In this document: one piece after another, positions 6,641 through 16,223 of the stretch | Layout: every line of letters begins with the position of its first letter | Position numbering within the stretch: the stretch's first letter is position 1 | Assembly: GCA_016285415.1 (NCBI GenBank) | Contig: JAEEQU010000017.1 | Coordinates: 1-16,223 of the forward strand | Source: Alphaproteobacteria bacterium | GTDB lineage: Bacteria > Pseudomonadota > Alphaproteobacteria > Rs-D84 | Length of the DNA: 16,223 nucleotides | Reading direction: 5' to 3' | Notes under the pieces: model-generated | Databases searched by the model: none | Told to the model about the DNA's origin: nothing | The model's input: only the letters and a program-made list of their open reading frames with translations | Program-made: the position numbers and the translations under genes

Positions 6641-9600
6641 ATGAATATTCTGATAAAATATAGTAGTTTTTTGGCTGTTTTGTGCATGTTTGACGGCGCA
6701 AATGCGGATATACGTGCGGGCGCGCCACGAACCACATCGGCGACATCACCGCGGGTTTCTTTGGCGATTAAACCGACCCAGGGCGCTATGCAGGCACGTC
6801 GTATTCCAACGATGACAAAAACAATTACGACAACGGCGACGACGACCACCGCAACAACCAGCAGTTCTTCACTGTTATCACAACAGGAATGTATAGAACA
6901 ATATACTGATTGTATTCACGATACCAACGCGTGTGGCGGTGATTTTGAAGAATGCACCACGAAACCGTTGTTCTATACGAAAAAACCCCAATGTAATAGC
7001 GTTCTGTTGCAATGCGGAACCGATGGAATCTATGCCCTTTTTGGAACATCGGATACAACGGCATTTGCAAACAAGGACAGCAATGAAAATTTCGTTTATC
7101 CAACCGACGGCAGTATTCTTGGTCAATTCATAGAGGCCGGACATATCGCGAATTTGTTGGATAAAAGTCAATGTGTAAAGCGCGTTACATCATGTTTAAA
7201 GAAAGACAGTGTATGCGGTGAAAATTTTGAACTTTGCACATCAAATTCTGAATTTAAAAAGCAGAAAGTATTCTGTGAAGCAATGATTGCCCGTTGCCAG
7301 AATGATGGTATTGTGGAATTGTTTGGACCACACGCCAATGTGGCATCTAATCCCGAAAGTGGCAGCCGTTTGGCAATTATGATTTCCGAAGGGTCTGATT
7401 TGGCGGCGGTTAATGCGGTTTCCACATGTTACAAGGTCGCAGATCAATGTATCTTGTCCACATGTAATGCAAACCCATACAAATGTATCACCGACAGCAG
7501 TTTGAATGTTGCGGACATCGTAGATGCGATTAAGAACGATAAAAAGGTTAAAGAAACGGACAAGGATGCCGCAATAGCGGATGCGCGGACATCTGCGATG
7601 GTTAACAGTTTTATCCGTGGCGCATGTATGGATACGATTGGTGGAAACAAATATTGTCATATGACGGTTAACGAAGGCAAGGTTCCAAGTGCGGCTGATT
7701 TAATTGATGAATTTGAACGTGAAAATGTATACGACGATATTTATGCATCACGTATGAATGCTGCAATGCGTTCAAAAATTCAAGATTTTGCAAATGAATT
7801 TGATGCCGCGGCCAAAGAAAAATGCGTAGATACCGTTATGGCATGTGCAATGCGTTCGTGTGGGTCTGGCGTTGGTTCAATGTGTTATAAAAAGGTCTTT
7901 GGGAATAATTGCGATTCCAAACAGATAGGTTCTGGGTCGTCATCGGCAATTCTGTCAGCATTGAATCGCTCATCTTGTTCTATTAATGCGGCGTCCACAT
8001 ATGGCGAAATTAAACGTGGATGCGAAGCAATTGTGAATACCGATGCAAATTGTCAATATGCGGCTCAGGTCGGAAAAACAGAAGGTTATAATTATAGTTA
8101 CAGCAGTTCCGATACATTTGGTACGGTGTTCCCACAGTTTGGGAAAGATGACATAATTGGTGCGGTTAGTCGTTTGAATGCGGCATTGGCATCTAATTAT
8201 AATGATGCGGCAATTGCGGCGTTGGCGAAACAATGCCGGACCACCGCGGTTAGTTGTATTAAATCTATGTGTGGTTCTGATTATGTGAATTGCTATCGTA
8301 ACCGTACAGATATCGTTTCCGATACATATAAAACAGATAACGAAAAGTTTAATAACAGTATGAACAAGGTTGGTGGTGTGCTTGACTTTAACATTGTTCG
8401 TGGTTTGTGTGTGGAAACAGTTAAAAACACAAATGCATGCGAAGAACATTTGAAAATAAGTTCTGTCCGTTATATGAAATCTGATGACACAGTTGCAGGA
8501 TGGGGTGATTCCAAGGATGTTCGTACGGCATGGAATGATGCGGTTAAGACCGGATATGGTCAGGGTGAAAATTACAGCGAACATAAATCAGATGAAATCT
8601 TGGAAGGTTGTATGGTCAAAACGGCTCAGGCAGGTACACCATGTTACAGCAAATTAAACAATACCATGTTCGTTGAAGATTGTGGATATGTTGACGAAGA
8701 TGGTTGTGTATATGATTTGCCACATTATATAACAGAAACGGATTATGCGTTCAGTATGGCATCAGATACATTGTTCCAAGAAGTCCTTGTCGATATTGAA
8801 AAAGAAGCCCAGGCGAAATACAATGCAAAATTGACCAAGGAACAAAATATGTGTGTTGGTGGAAACAATGGTGGCCTTATGGGTGCGCGCGATATGTCCA
8901 GCACATATATGTGGGTTAAATTGAAATCAAAACGTATACCAAAGAATTACAGCACCGCAGGGTTGGGTGTAAATGACTTTACGGCAAGTAATGATTTGTA
9001 TGGTTCGTTCTGTCGCGCACGTGTGACGATACAGTCCGATGATCCGGATGTTCAAACCGCGTTGCAGAAAAAGAATCAGAATTGGTCAACGGCGTACTTT
9101 GCGGTTGGTGACGTGTTCACATGCGGTTCATGGATCCCGCAAGATAAATTGCAGGAAATCGCATCTATGTTCGCGTGCAAAAAGGCCAAGAAAGAAGGTA
9201 CAATAAAGCCCGACTTTGATTGCACCGGCAGCACCGGCGTCAGTGATGTTGGCCTGACCAACGGTCAGAAATGGGCTGTGGCGGGAACTGCGATTCTGTC
9301 AACGGGTGTCGGTGCCGGCGCAATGGAATTGTTGCAAAGCAAGACCGGCCTTGGTGGCCTGATGGGCAGCAGCGCCAGCACAATTGATACATGCCGAAGT
9401 GAATTTGATTTGATGATTTCTAATCTGAGATCTCAAATGAATAATCAAAACAATATGGTGGGTGAAGGAGATGCAAGATGCCATCAGTTGAAATGGAAGG
9501 GCAAAGGCGCTATCAGAAAATCTAATTTTGGTCAGTCATTCCAAAAGAAAGAACTTGTCGCAGATCAAAACGGGTGTGTAAAGGATGACGAGATTAGTAG

Positions 9601-9880
9601 TGTTATAGATGAAGCAGAAGGTAAGAAAGAAGAAATCTGTGGTAAGGATGACAAGGCATCAATTGGTAAACGTCTGTTGACGGACGGCATTGGTGCGGCG
9701 GCGGTTGCATTGCCAACAACCTTTGCGGTGCGTGATGCAATCCGTAATGGTAACCGTGCCAAATTCACCGCAGACGAAGAAGCGTTCATGCGCGAAGTTG
9801 GTGACCATATCTATTGCTTTATTGGTGCCAACGAAGCCGGTAACTATGGCGACCTGGTTGAAATCAGTGTTGATGAATAG
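6641..9880 (+). CDS. Large exported cysteine-rich repeat protein, no recognised family
   Basis: This 1079-residue protein has a signal peptide with Ala-Asn-Ala (20-22) before Asp23, then a Thr/Ser-rich low-complexity linker to about residue 80. Five copies of a cysteine module C-x6-C-x4/6-C-x6/7-C begin near residues 84, 178, 263, 395 and 532. A second module, G-x(0-1)-C-x9-C, follows at about 329, 461 and 590. From residue 263 the pair A+B recurs with a period of roughly 130 residues (263/329, 395/461, 532/590). The first two copies instead share 'C-N/M..L/C..NDGI-x-x-LFG'-like tails ('TDGIYALFG', 'NDGIVELFG'). The C-terminal third has further cysteines and two Gly/Ala-rich hydrophobic segments (about 878-898 and 1016-1030). 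They could be membrane helices or peptides that insert. It ends in 'IYCFIGANEAGNYGDLVEI'. The gene is monocistronic, with its own promoter and a strong terminator. Disulfide bonding in the periplasm or at the surface is likely; function is unknown. Confidence 0.8.
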   Translation: MNILIKYSSFLAVLCMFDGANADIRAGAPRTTSATSPRVSLAIKPTQGAMQARRIPTMTKTITTTATTTTATTSSSSLLSQQECIEQYTDCIHDTNACGGDFEECTTKPLFYTKKPQCNSVLLQCGTDGIYALFGTSDTTAFANKDSNENFVYPTDGSILGQFIEAGHIANLLDKSQCVKRVTSCLKKDSVCGENFELCTSNSEFKKQKVFCEAMIARCQNDGIVELFGPHANVASNPESGSRLAIMISEGSDLAAVNAVSTCYKVADQCILSTCNANPYKCITDSSLNVADIVDAIKNDKKVKETDKDAAIADARTSAMVNSFIRGACMDTIGGNKYCHMTVNEGKVPSAADLIDEFERENVYDDIYASRMNAAMRSKIQDFANEFDAAAKEKCVDTVMACAMRSCGSGVGSMCYKKVFGNNCDSKQIGSGSSSAILSALNRSSCSINAASTYGEIKRGCEAIVNTDANCQYAAQVGKTEGYNYSYSSSDTFGTVFPQFGKDDIIGAVSRLNAALASNYNDAAIAALAKQCRTTAVSCIKSMCGSDYVNCYRNRTDIVSDTYKTDNEKFNNSMNKVGGVLDFNIVRGLCVETVKNTNACEEHLKISSVRYMKSDDTVAGWGDSKDVRTAWNDAVKTGYGQGENYSEHKSDEILEGCMVKTAQAGTPCYSKLNNTMFVEDCGYVDEDGCVYDLPHYITETDYAFSMASDTLFQEVLVDIEKEAQAKYNAKLTKEQNMCVGGNNGGLMGARDMSSTYMWVKLKSKRIPKNYSTAGLGVNDFTASNDLYGSFCRARVTIQSDDPDVQTALQKKNQNWSTAYFAVGDVFTCGSWIPQDKLQEIASMFACKKAKKEGTIKPDFDCTGSTGVSDVGLTNGQKWAVAGTAILSTGVGAGAMELLQSKTGLGGLMGSSASTIDTCRSEFDLMISNLRSQMNNQNNMVGEGDARCHQLKWKGKGAIRKSNFGQSFQKKELVADQNGCVKDDEISSVIDEAEGKKEEICGKDDKASIGKRLLTDGIGAAAVALPTTFAVRDAIRNGNRAKFTADEEAFMREVGDHIYCFIGANEAGNYGDLVEISVDE

Positions 9881-9905
9881 TTAAGGTTAGTGCAAATGAT
9901 TATTG

Positions 9906-9931
9906 TGTGGGGCATTCGCCCCACATTTTTT
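9906..9931 (+). terminator. Strong intrinsic terminator of the cysteine-rich gene
   Basis: A perfect 8-bp stem TGTGGGGC (9906-9913) / GCCCCACA (9918-9925) with an ATTC tetraloop is followed at once by TTTTTT (9926-9931), 26 bases after the stop codon. Confidence 0.93.
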
Positions 9932-9943
9932 ATCGGCACTTCT

Positions 9944-9970
9944 CACTAACACTAACCACTAATCACTACC
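9944..9970 (+). repeat. Short tandem repeat, CACTAAY-type
   Basis: Four consecutive units read CACTAAC (9944-9950), ACTAAC (9951-9956), CACTAAT (9957-9963) and CACTACC (9964-9970), a degenerate 6-7-base tandem repeat. It lies between the upstream terminator and the inverted repeat at 9969. No function is evident. Confidence 0.6.
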
Positions 9971-10007
9971 GATTCGGCAATACGAATCGGGAACGAATCG
10001 GTTTTTT
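9969..10007 (+). other. Inverted repeat with two alternative 3' arms and a T run
   Basis: CCGATTCG (9969-9976) is complementary both to CGAATCGG at 9983-9990 and to an identical second copy at 9994-10001, which is followed by TTTTTT (10002-10007). Pairing with the second copy gives a terminator-like hairpin; pairing with the first gives a tight hairpin without a T tail. It may be a second terminator protecting the rRNA operon, or a duplicated palindromic element. Confidence 0.6.
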
Positions 10008-10147
10008 GCGCATTTTGATATGTTTTTTATTTTATAATCTGAATCATTATTAAAAAATTATGAAAAATAGAAATGGCGGATTTCTGCGGATTTTTGTCGC
10101 ACTTGTCGGAAAATAGGAAAAAAATAAAAATATCTTTGAAAAAACGC
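10008..10147. other. AT-rich region upstream of the rRNA promoter
   Basis: This stretch is A/T-rich, with runs of A and T, and could act as an UP element or hold upstream-activator sites for the rRNA promoter. A TATAAT at 10033-10038 has no acceptable -35, so I do not call it a promoter. No gene is supported; a short open frame beginning at 10073 runs through the rRNA promoter and is not credible. Confidence 0.4.
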
Positions 10148-10176
10148 TTGACTTTTTTGGAAGTTCAGTTCATAGT
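10148..10176 (+). promoter_or_regulatory. rRNA operon promoter
   Basis: TTGACT (10148-10153, in the context CTTGACT common to alphaproteobacterial rrn promoters), a 17-base spacer and CATAGT (10171-10176) form the best promoter. Transcription would begin near the GGG at 10181-10183, giving a leader of about 320 bases. TAGTAT at 10173-10178 with a 19-base spacer is a weaker alternative -10. Confidence 0.62.
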
Positions 10177-10182
10177 ATACGG

Positions 10183-10504
10183 GCTTTCTAAGTTAGGGCG
10201 ACTGTCAAAAGTGGAATCTAACCTCTGGAACGCGGAGAAAATCCGCAACATTGTGAATAAAAGCAGCTCATCAAATGATTTTTGAAAATTCAAAAATCTG
10301 TTCAAGAAGAGATATGCAGACAGTTGAATTTGGAAATATCCAAACTTTGACTAAGTCAAATGTGCATATCCTAGACAGGTAGTAGGTTTACGATTAAACC
10401 TCGTTAAAAACTTGTCTTGCGAATAATCATATAATATGTAAAGACGAACTGATATAAATGTCAGCTTTGTTTATATGCACAGGACTTAAACCACAGGTTT
10501 TTTA
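10183..10504 (+). other. rRNA transcript 5' leader with hairpins
   Basis: The leader contains a hairpin GATTTTTG (10277-10284) / CAAAAATC (10291-10298), then the 5' arm of the 16S processing stem (10306-10334). A two-layer hairpin follows: inner AGGTTTA (10384-10390) / TAAACCT (10395-10401) with loop CGAT, nested in outer GACAGGT (10374-10380) / ACTTGTC (10410-10416, one G-U). I could not identify a boxA antitermination site with confidence. Leader hairpins of this sort are usually processed away by ribonucleases. Confidence 0.6.
10306..10334 (+). other. 5' arm of 16S rRNA processing stem
   Basis: Bases 10306-10334 pair with 12042-12070 downstream of 16S. Of 29 positions, 27 can pair (three of these are G-U), with mismatches only at 10316/12060 and 10327/12049. 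This is the double-stranded stalk that RNase III cuts to release pre-16S rRNA. Confidence 0.88.
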
Positions 10505-12008
<1,504 letters not shown>

Positions 12009-12041
12009 ATAGAGAATACCGTTATCACGAAAACGGTCAAA

Positions 12042-12070
12042 TCCAAGTGCGACTGTCTGAATATCTCTTT
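12042..12070 (+). other. 3' arm of 16S rRNA processing stem
   Basis: This segment is complementary to 10306-10334 in the leader and closes the loop that contains 16S. Just before it, ACCGTT (12018-12023) and AACGGT can form a small local hairpin. Confidence 0.88.
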
Positions 12071-12082
12071 TATGAACAAAAG

Positions 12083-12126
12083 ATTCTGGTATCAGCGGAA
12101 TTACTGCCTGTTTCAGAATTTTTTTT
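12083..12126 (+). terminator. Terminator-like hairpin inside the 16S-tRNA spacer
   Basis: ATTCTG (12083-12088) pairs with CAGAAT (12114-12119). The interior can extend through GGTA/TGCC and CAG/CTG, and it is followed by eight T residues (12119-12126). By shape it is an intrinsic terminator, though with an interrupted stem. Lying inside an rRNA operon, it would need antitermination to be bypassed, or it may be a processing hairpin. Confidence 0.4.
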
Positions 12127-12132
12127 ACGATT

Positions 12133-12209
12133 GGGTCAGTAGTTCAGTTGGTTAGAATGTCGCTCTGATACAGCGAAGGTCGAAGATTCGAGTTCTTCCT
12201 GACCCACCA
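12133..12209 (+). tRNA. ileT: tRNA-Ile (GAU)
   Basis: A complete 77-base cloverleaf. The acceptor stem is GGGTCAG / CTGACCC. The D stem is GTTC/GAAT and the anticodon stem TCGCT/AGCGA, with loop CTGATAC placing anticodon GAT at 12167-12169. The T stem is GAAGA/TCTTC with loop TTCGAGT, and the discriminator A is followed by an encoded CCA. GAU is the usual isoleucine tRNA of the bacterial 16S-23S spacer. The tRNA-Ala(UGC) that often follows is absent here. Confidence 0.96.
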
Positions 12210-12224
12210 TTTTTTTGATGAGGT

Positions 12225-12258
12225 TGGAATCAAAAATGTTCGTACATTTTTGATTCCA
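12225..12258 (+). other. Perfect 15-bp hairpin in the tRNA-23S spacer
   Basis: Bases 12225-12239 pair perfectly with 12244-12258 around a TCGT tetraloop (12240-12243), starting 16 bases after the tRNA CCA. There is no T tract after it, so it is not a terminator. An RNase III cut that separates tRNA-Ile from pre-23S is a reasonable role. Confidence 0.75.
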
Positions 12259-12505
12259 GATGTTCCAAGAATATCTTCGGAATCTGCTTTTATAAGGCAA
12301 ACATTGTTAATCGGTTTTTATGTCACAAGTTAAACTTTCACAGAAATGTGATTGTTTGATTTGTTGAACATCGTAATCTCAAAAATCTTTCTAAAGAGTA
12401 ATCACGAAAGTGATAATTCAATTAGATAAGCAAGAATCAACTAAAGCTTAGAAAACTCATTTAAGTTATTTTAAGTGTTTGAAGACATTCTCTTCAAGCA
12501 TAAGA
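12259..12505 (+). other. Spacer between tRNA-Ile and 23S
   Basis: No gene and no second tRNA is visible. Two small hairpins capped by GAAA tetraloops occur: TCACA/TGTGA (12338-12351) and ATCAC/GTGAT (12401-12414). The 3' end (12488-12505) is the 5' arm of the 23S processing stem. An antitermination boxA may lie here, but I could not place one confidently. Confidence 0.55.

Positions 12506-12513
<8 letters not shown>
12488..12513 (+). other. 5' arm of 23S rRNA processing stem
   Basis: TTCTCTTCAAGCAT (12488-12501) is perfectly complementary to 15276-15289, and AGATAAAAAGT (12503-12513) to 15243-15253. Together they form an interrupted stalk that includes the terminal helix of 23S. Confidence 0.88.
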
Positions 12514-15242
<2,729 letters not shown>

Positions 15243-15250
<8 letters not shown>

Positions 15251-15289
15251 TCTTTCGTTTGGTTTTCCAAACGAAATGCTTGAAGAGAA
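15243..15289 (+). other. 3' arm of 23S processing stem with a nested hairpin
   Basis: Two segments complementary to the 5' arm (15243-15253 and 15276-15289) are separated by a perfect 10-bp hairpin, TTTCGTTTGG (15253-15262) / CCAAACGAAA (15267-15276), with a TTTT loop. The result would be a three-way junction at the 3' side of the stalk. Confidence 0.82.
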
Positions 15290-15320
15290 CGTTGTATAGT
15301 TGATTTATTACGAATGTTCA

Positions 15321-15456
15321 TTGAGTTTAATTCTGGTGATTATAGAGCGGGAGTCACCCTCTGTTCCATTCCGAACCAGACAGGGAAACCCCGTATCGCC
15401 GATGGTACTTTGGCTTAAGCCACGGAAGAGTAGGTCGTCGCCAGAATTAAACTCAA
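15321..15456 (+). other. Extended 5S precursor stem
   Basis: TTGAGTTTAATTCTGG (15321-15336) and CCAGAATTAAACTCAA (15441-15456) are perfectly complementary over 16 bp. They extend helix I of 5S by about 10 bp on the precursor. This is the substrate expected for RNase E- or III-type maturation. Confidence 0.85.
15331..15446 (+). rRNA. rrf: 5S ribosomal RNA
   Basis: About 116 bases with the conserved loop-B/C region CATTCCGAACCAGACAGG and helix I formed by TTCTGGTGA at the 5' end and TCGCCAGAA at the 3' end. It has the normal last-gene position in the rrn operon. Exact ends are estimated from helix I. Confidence 0.93.
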
Positions 15457-15476
15457 TTTGATATAAAAACCGTTTT

Positions 15477-15500
15477 AACCGCCCAAGTGGCGGTTTTTTT
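15477..15500 (+). terminator. rRNA operon terminator
   Basis: AACCGCC (15477-15483) / GGCGGTT (15489-15495), with loop CAAGT, is followed by T residues to 15500. It is a clear intrinsic terminator 20 bases after the 5S precursor stem. Confidence 0.92.
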
Positions 15501-15524
15501 AACCGTTAACCAAAGAGATAAAAA

Positions 15525-15773
15525 GTGAAAAAATGGTTTCAATTTACAACATCCGGATTGCACAGAATAATAATTTCTGTAGAGCAGACCAATCATGGTG
15601 TCGAGACCAAACGGTACAGTTCATTAAGTGAAATGCCAGAGGGTGTTCGTATTGAATATATAACAGATTCTATATCAAACGAACATAAACCACTTACCTT
15701 GGATGAAATTGCCGCCGTGCGCCGTGAATTACGCGCAATAATAGCAAACGGTTTCCGCACAACTTCACGATAA
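15525..15773 (+). CDS. Small hypothetical protein
   Basis: This 82-residue open frame begins with GTG at 15525 and ends with TAA. There is no in-frame ATG at the start, and only a weak purine-rich stretch (AAAGAGA) serves as ribosome-binding site. The protein starts 'MKKWFQFTTSGLHRIIISVEQ'. It has a beta-prone first half and a C-terminal segment 'LTLDEIAAVRRELRAII' that should be a helix. There is no signal peptide, transmembrane segment or cysteine. I recognise no family. Codon choice resembles that of the neighbouring genes, which supports it being real. It follows the rRNA terminator by only 24 bases and has no clear promoter, so its expression may depend on read-through. A minus-strand frame over the same bases looks less protein-like. 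Confidence 0.5.
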   Translation: MKKWFQFTTSGLHRIIISVEQTNHGVETKRYSSLSEMPEGVRIEYITDSISNEHKPLTLDEIAAVRRELRAIIANGFRTTSR

Positions 15774-15790
15774 AATCGTATAGTGTTTTT

Positions 15791-15819
15791 TTGATTTCTT
15801 GAATTTTTCATGCTATAAT
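15791..15819 (+). promoter_or_regulatory. Promoter of the transglutaminase-like gene (leaderless)
   Basis: TTGATT (15791-15796), a 17-base spacer ending in TGC (15811-15813) and TATAAT (15814-15819) form a near-consensus extended -10 promoter. The expected start, six to seven bases after the -10, falls at or next to the A of the ATG at 15826. No Shine-Dalgarno is present. Confidence 0.8.
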
Positions 15820-15825
15820 TCCACC

Positions 15826-16223
15826 ATGATTACCGAAAAGATACAATCTATCTTAGATAGAATGCATGAAATTCTGCATAATGCCGTTGGTCCGCGCAAC
15901 CGTCGTGAATACATGATGGAACATGGTATTACCGATCGTGATTGGCATTTTTCACTGACCGCGGATGATATTATAAAGAACAAAATTCCGGCAAATGTTA
16001 TGGGGTGTACTGGGCGCGCAAAGTTATTCTGTAAATTGGCGGCGGATGCGGGGTTACCATGTTTTGCAGTTCGCACTGCATACGAACCCGATTGGAACGA
16101 CGCGCGCGGCGGTAAAGAACACACGATTAGTGGACATCAAGTCATAGCAGTTGAAATTGATGGTAAATTACGTATGTTTGACCCCGGAAAACAAAAATTA
16201 GAATTTATAGATACCGATGTAGT
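15826..16223 (+). CDS. Transglutaminase-like (cysteine-peptidase fold) protein, N-terminal part
   Basis: The gene runs off the right edge after 132 complete codons. The visible protein starts MITEKIQSILDRMHE, followed by 'ANVMGCTGRAKLFCKLAADAGLPCFAVRT' and then 'ISGHQVIAVEIDGKLRMFDPGK'. This is the arrangement of the transglutaminase-like superfamily: Cys61 in a Gly-Cys-x-Gly context at the start of a helix, His104 in Gly-His-Gln-Val-x-x-x-Val-Glu, and Asp119 in Phe-Asp-Pro-Gly. Together they are a plausible Cys-His-Asp triad. Bacterial members include peptidases and amidases with diverse substrates, and the substrate here cannot be told. There is no signal peptide, so a cytoplasmic location is likely. 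The ATG is placed directly at the expected transcription start, with no ribosome-binding site before it. A second ATG at codon 13 is less likely because it would lack a ribosome-binding site too. Confidence 0.78.
   Translation, partial: MITEKIQSILDRMHEILHNAVGPRNRREYMMEHGITDRDWHFSLTADDIIKNKIPANVMGCTGRAKLFCKLAADAGLPCFAVRTAYEPDWNDARGGKEHTISGHQVIAVEIDGKLRMFDPGKQKLEFIDTDV

Noticed and set aside
6349..6849. 166-codon minus-strand frame spanning the end of rluD, the intergenic region and the start of the next gene
   Set aside because: It crosses a terminator and promoter on the other strand and translates to low-complexity Val/Ile and Lys runs.
7970..8584. 204-codon minus-strand frame inside the cysteine-rich gene
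   Set aside because: The plus-strand frame has regular cysteine modules spanning this stretch. The antisense product is a low-complexity Ile/Thr/Cys/Arg-rich sequence expected from the complement.
10033..10038. TATAAT hexamer as an upstream rRNA promoter
   Set aside because: The only TTGATA-like -35 is 12 bases away, too close, and nothing acceptable lies at 16-18 bases.
10073..10285. 70-codon open frame on the plus strand upstream of 16S
   Set aside because: It runs straight through the best rRNA promoter and leader hairpins, has no ribosome-binding site and no recognisable protein features.
15593..15811. 72-codon minus-strand frame opposite the small hypothetical gene
   Set aside because: It begins inside the promoter of the transglutaminase-like gene and is less protein-like than the plus-strand frame, though neither is certain.

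Overview
The window looks like chromosomal DNA from an uncultured, AT-leaning alphaproteobacterium, probably a reduced-genome gut or host-associated lineage. The 16S/tRNA-Ile/23S/5S operon is alphaproteobacterial in layout. It lies beside alphaproteobacterial-style genes: a DUF4167-like protein and an MJ0042 zinc-ribbon/DUF3426-like membrane protein. The lineage placement is inference; no database was searched.

Layout. (1) 1-209 is the C-terminal end of the ribosome-assembly GTPase Der. Its stop overlaps that of a convergent DUF4167-like gene (206-556, minus). (2) 692-4573 holds three overlapping genes for prepilin-like proteins. All share a G|x4-E/Q cleavage site, a hydrophobic N-terminal helix with Pro-Phe at +18/+19, and two of them a clear 'D-L-x-M-G-G' motif; the third has a weaker form. 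They may be minor pilins or pilus-tip adhesins, somewhat like PilV/shufflon proteins. (3) 4608-6541 is a small operon: zinc-ribbon membrane protein, secreted Cys protein of unknown function, and an RluD-type 23S pseudouridine synthase. (4) 6641-9880 encodes a 1079-residue exported, cysteine-rich protein built from degenerate repeats, with its own promoter and terminator. I recognise no family for it. (5) 9881-15500 is a complete rRNA operon: promoter, long leader, 16S, tRNA-Ile(GAU) without tRNA-Ala, 23S, 5S and terminator. Long-range processing stems can be drawn for all three rRNAs. (6) 15525-16223 has a small hypothetical gene and the start of a transglutaminase-like gene that appears to be leaderless.

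The signals most worth pursuing are these. First, a set of paired, pairing-preserving substitutions in normally near-invariant rRNA: the 16S decoding helix h44 (1404-1497, 1409-1491, 1416-1484), h24, h35 and h5, and the 23S helices H90 and H93, plus a change in the H69 loop that contacts h44. Second, the repeat-built cysteine-rich exported protein. Third, the triplet of prepilin-like genes, whose promoter carries a paired CAATTGC repeat. The RluD-type enzyme in this window belongs to the family that modifies H69, so enzyme and altered candidate substrate can be studied together.

rRNA position numbers follow E. coli numbering, aligned by eye from remembered reference sequence. They should be confirmed with covariance-model alignments.
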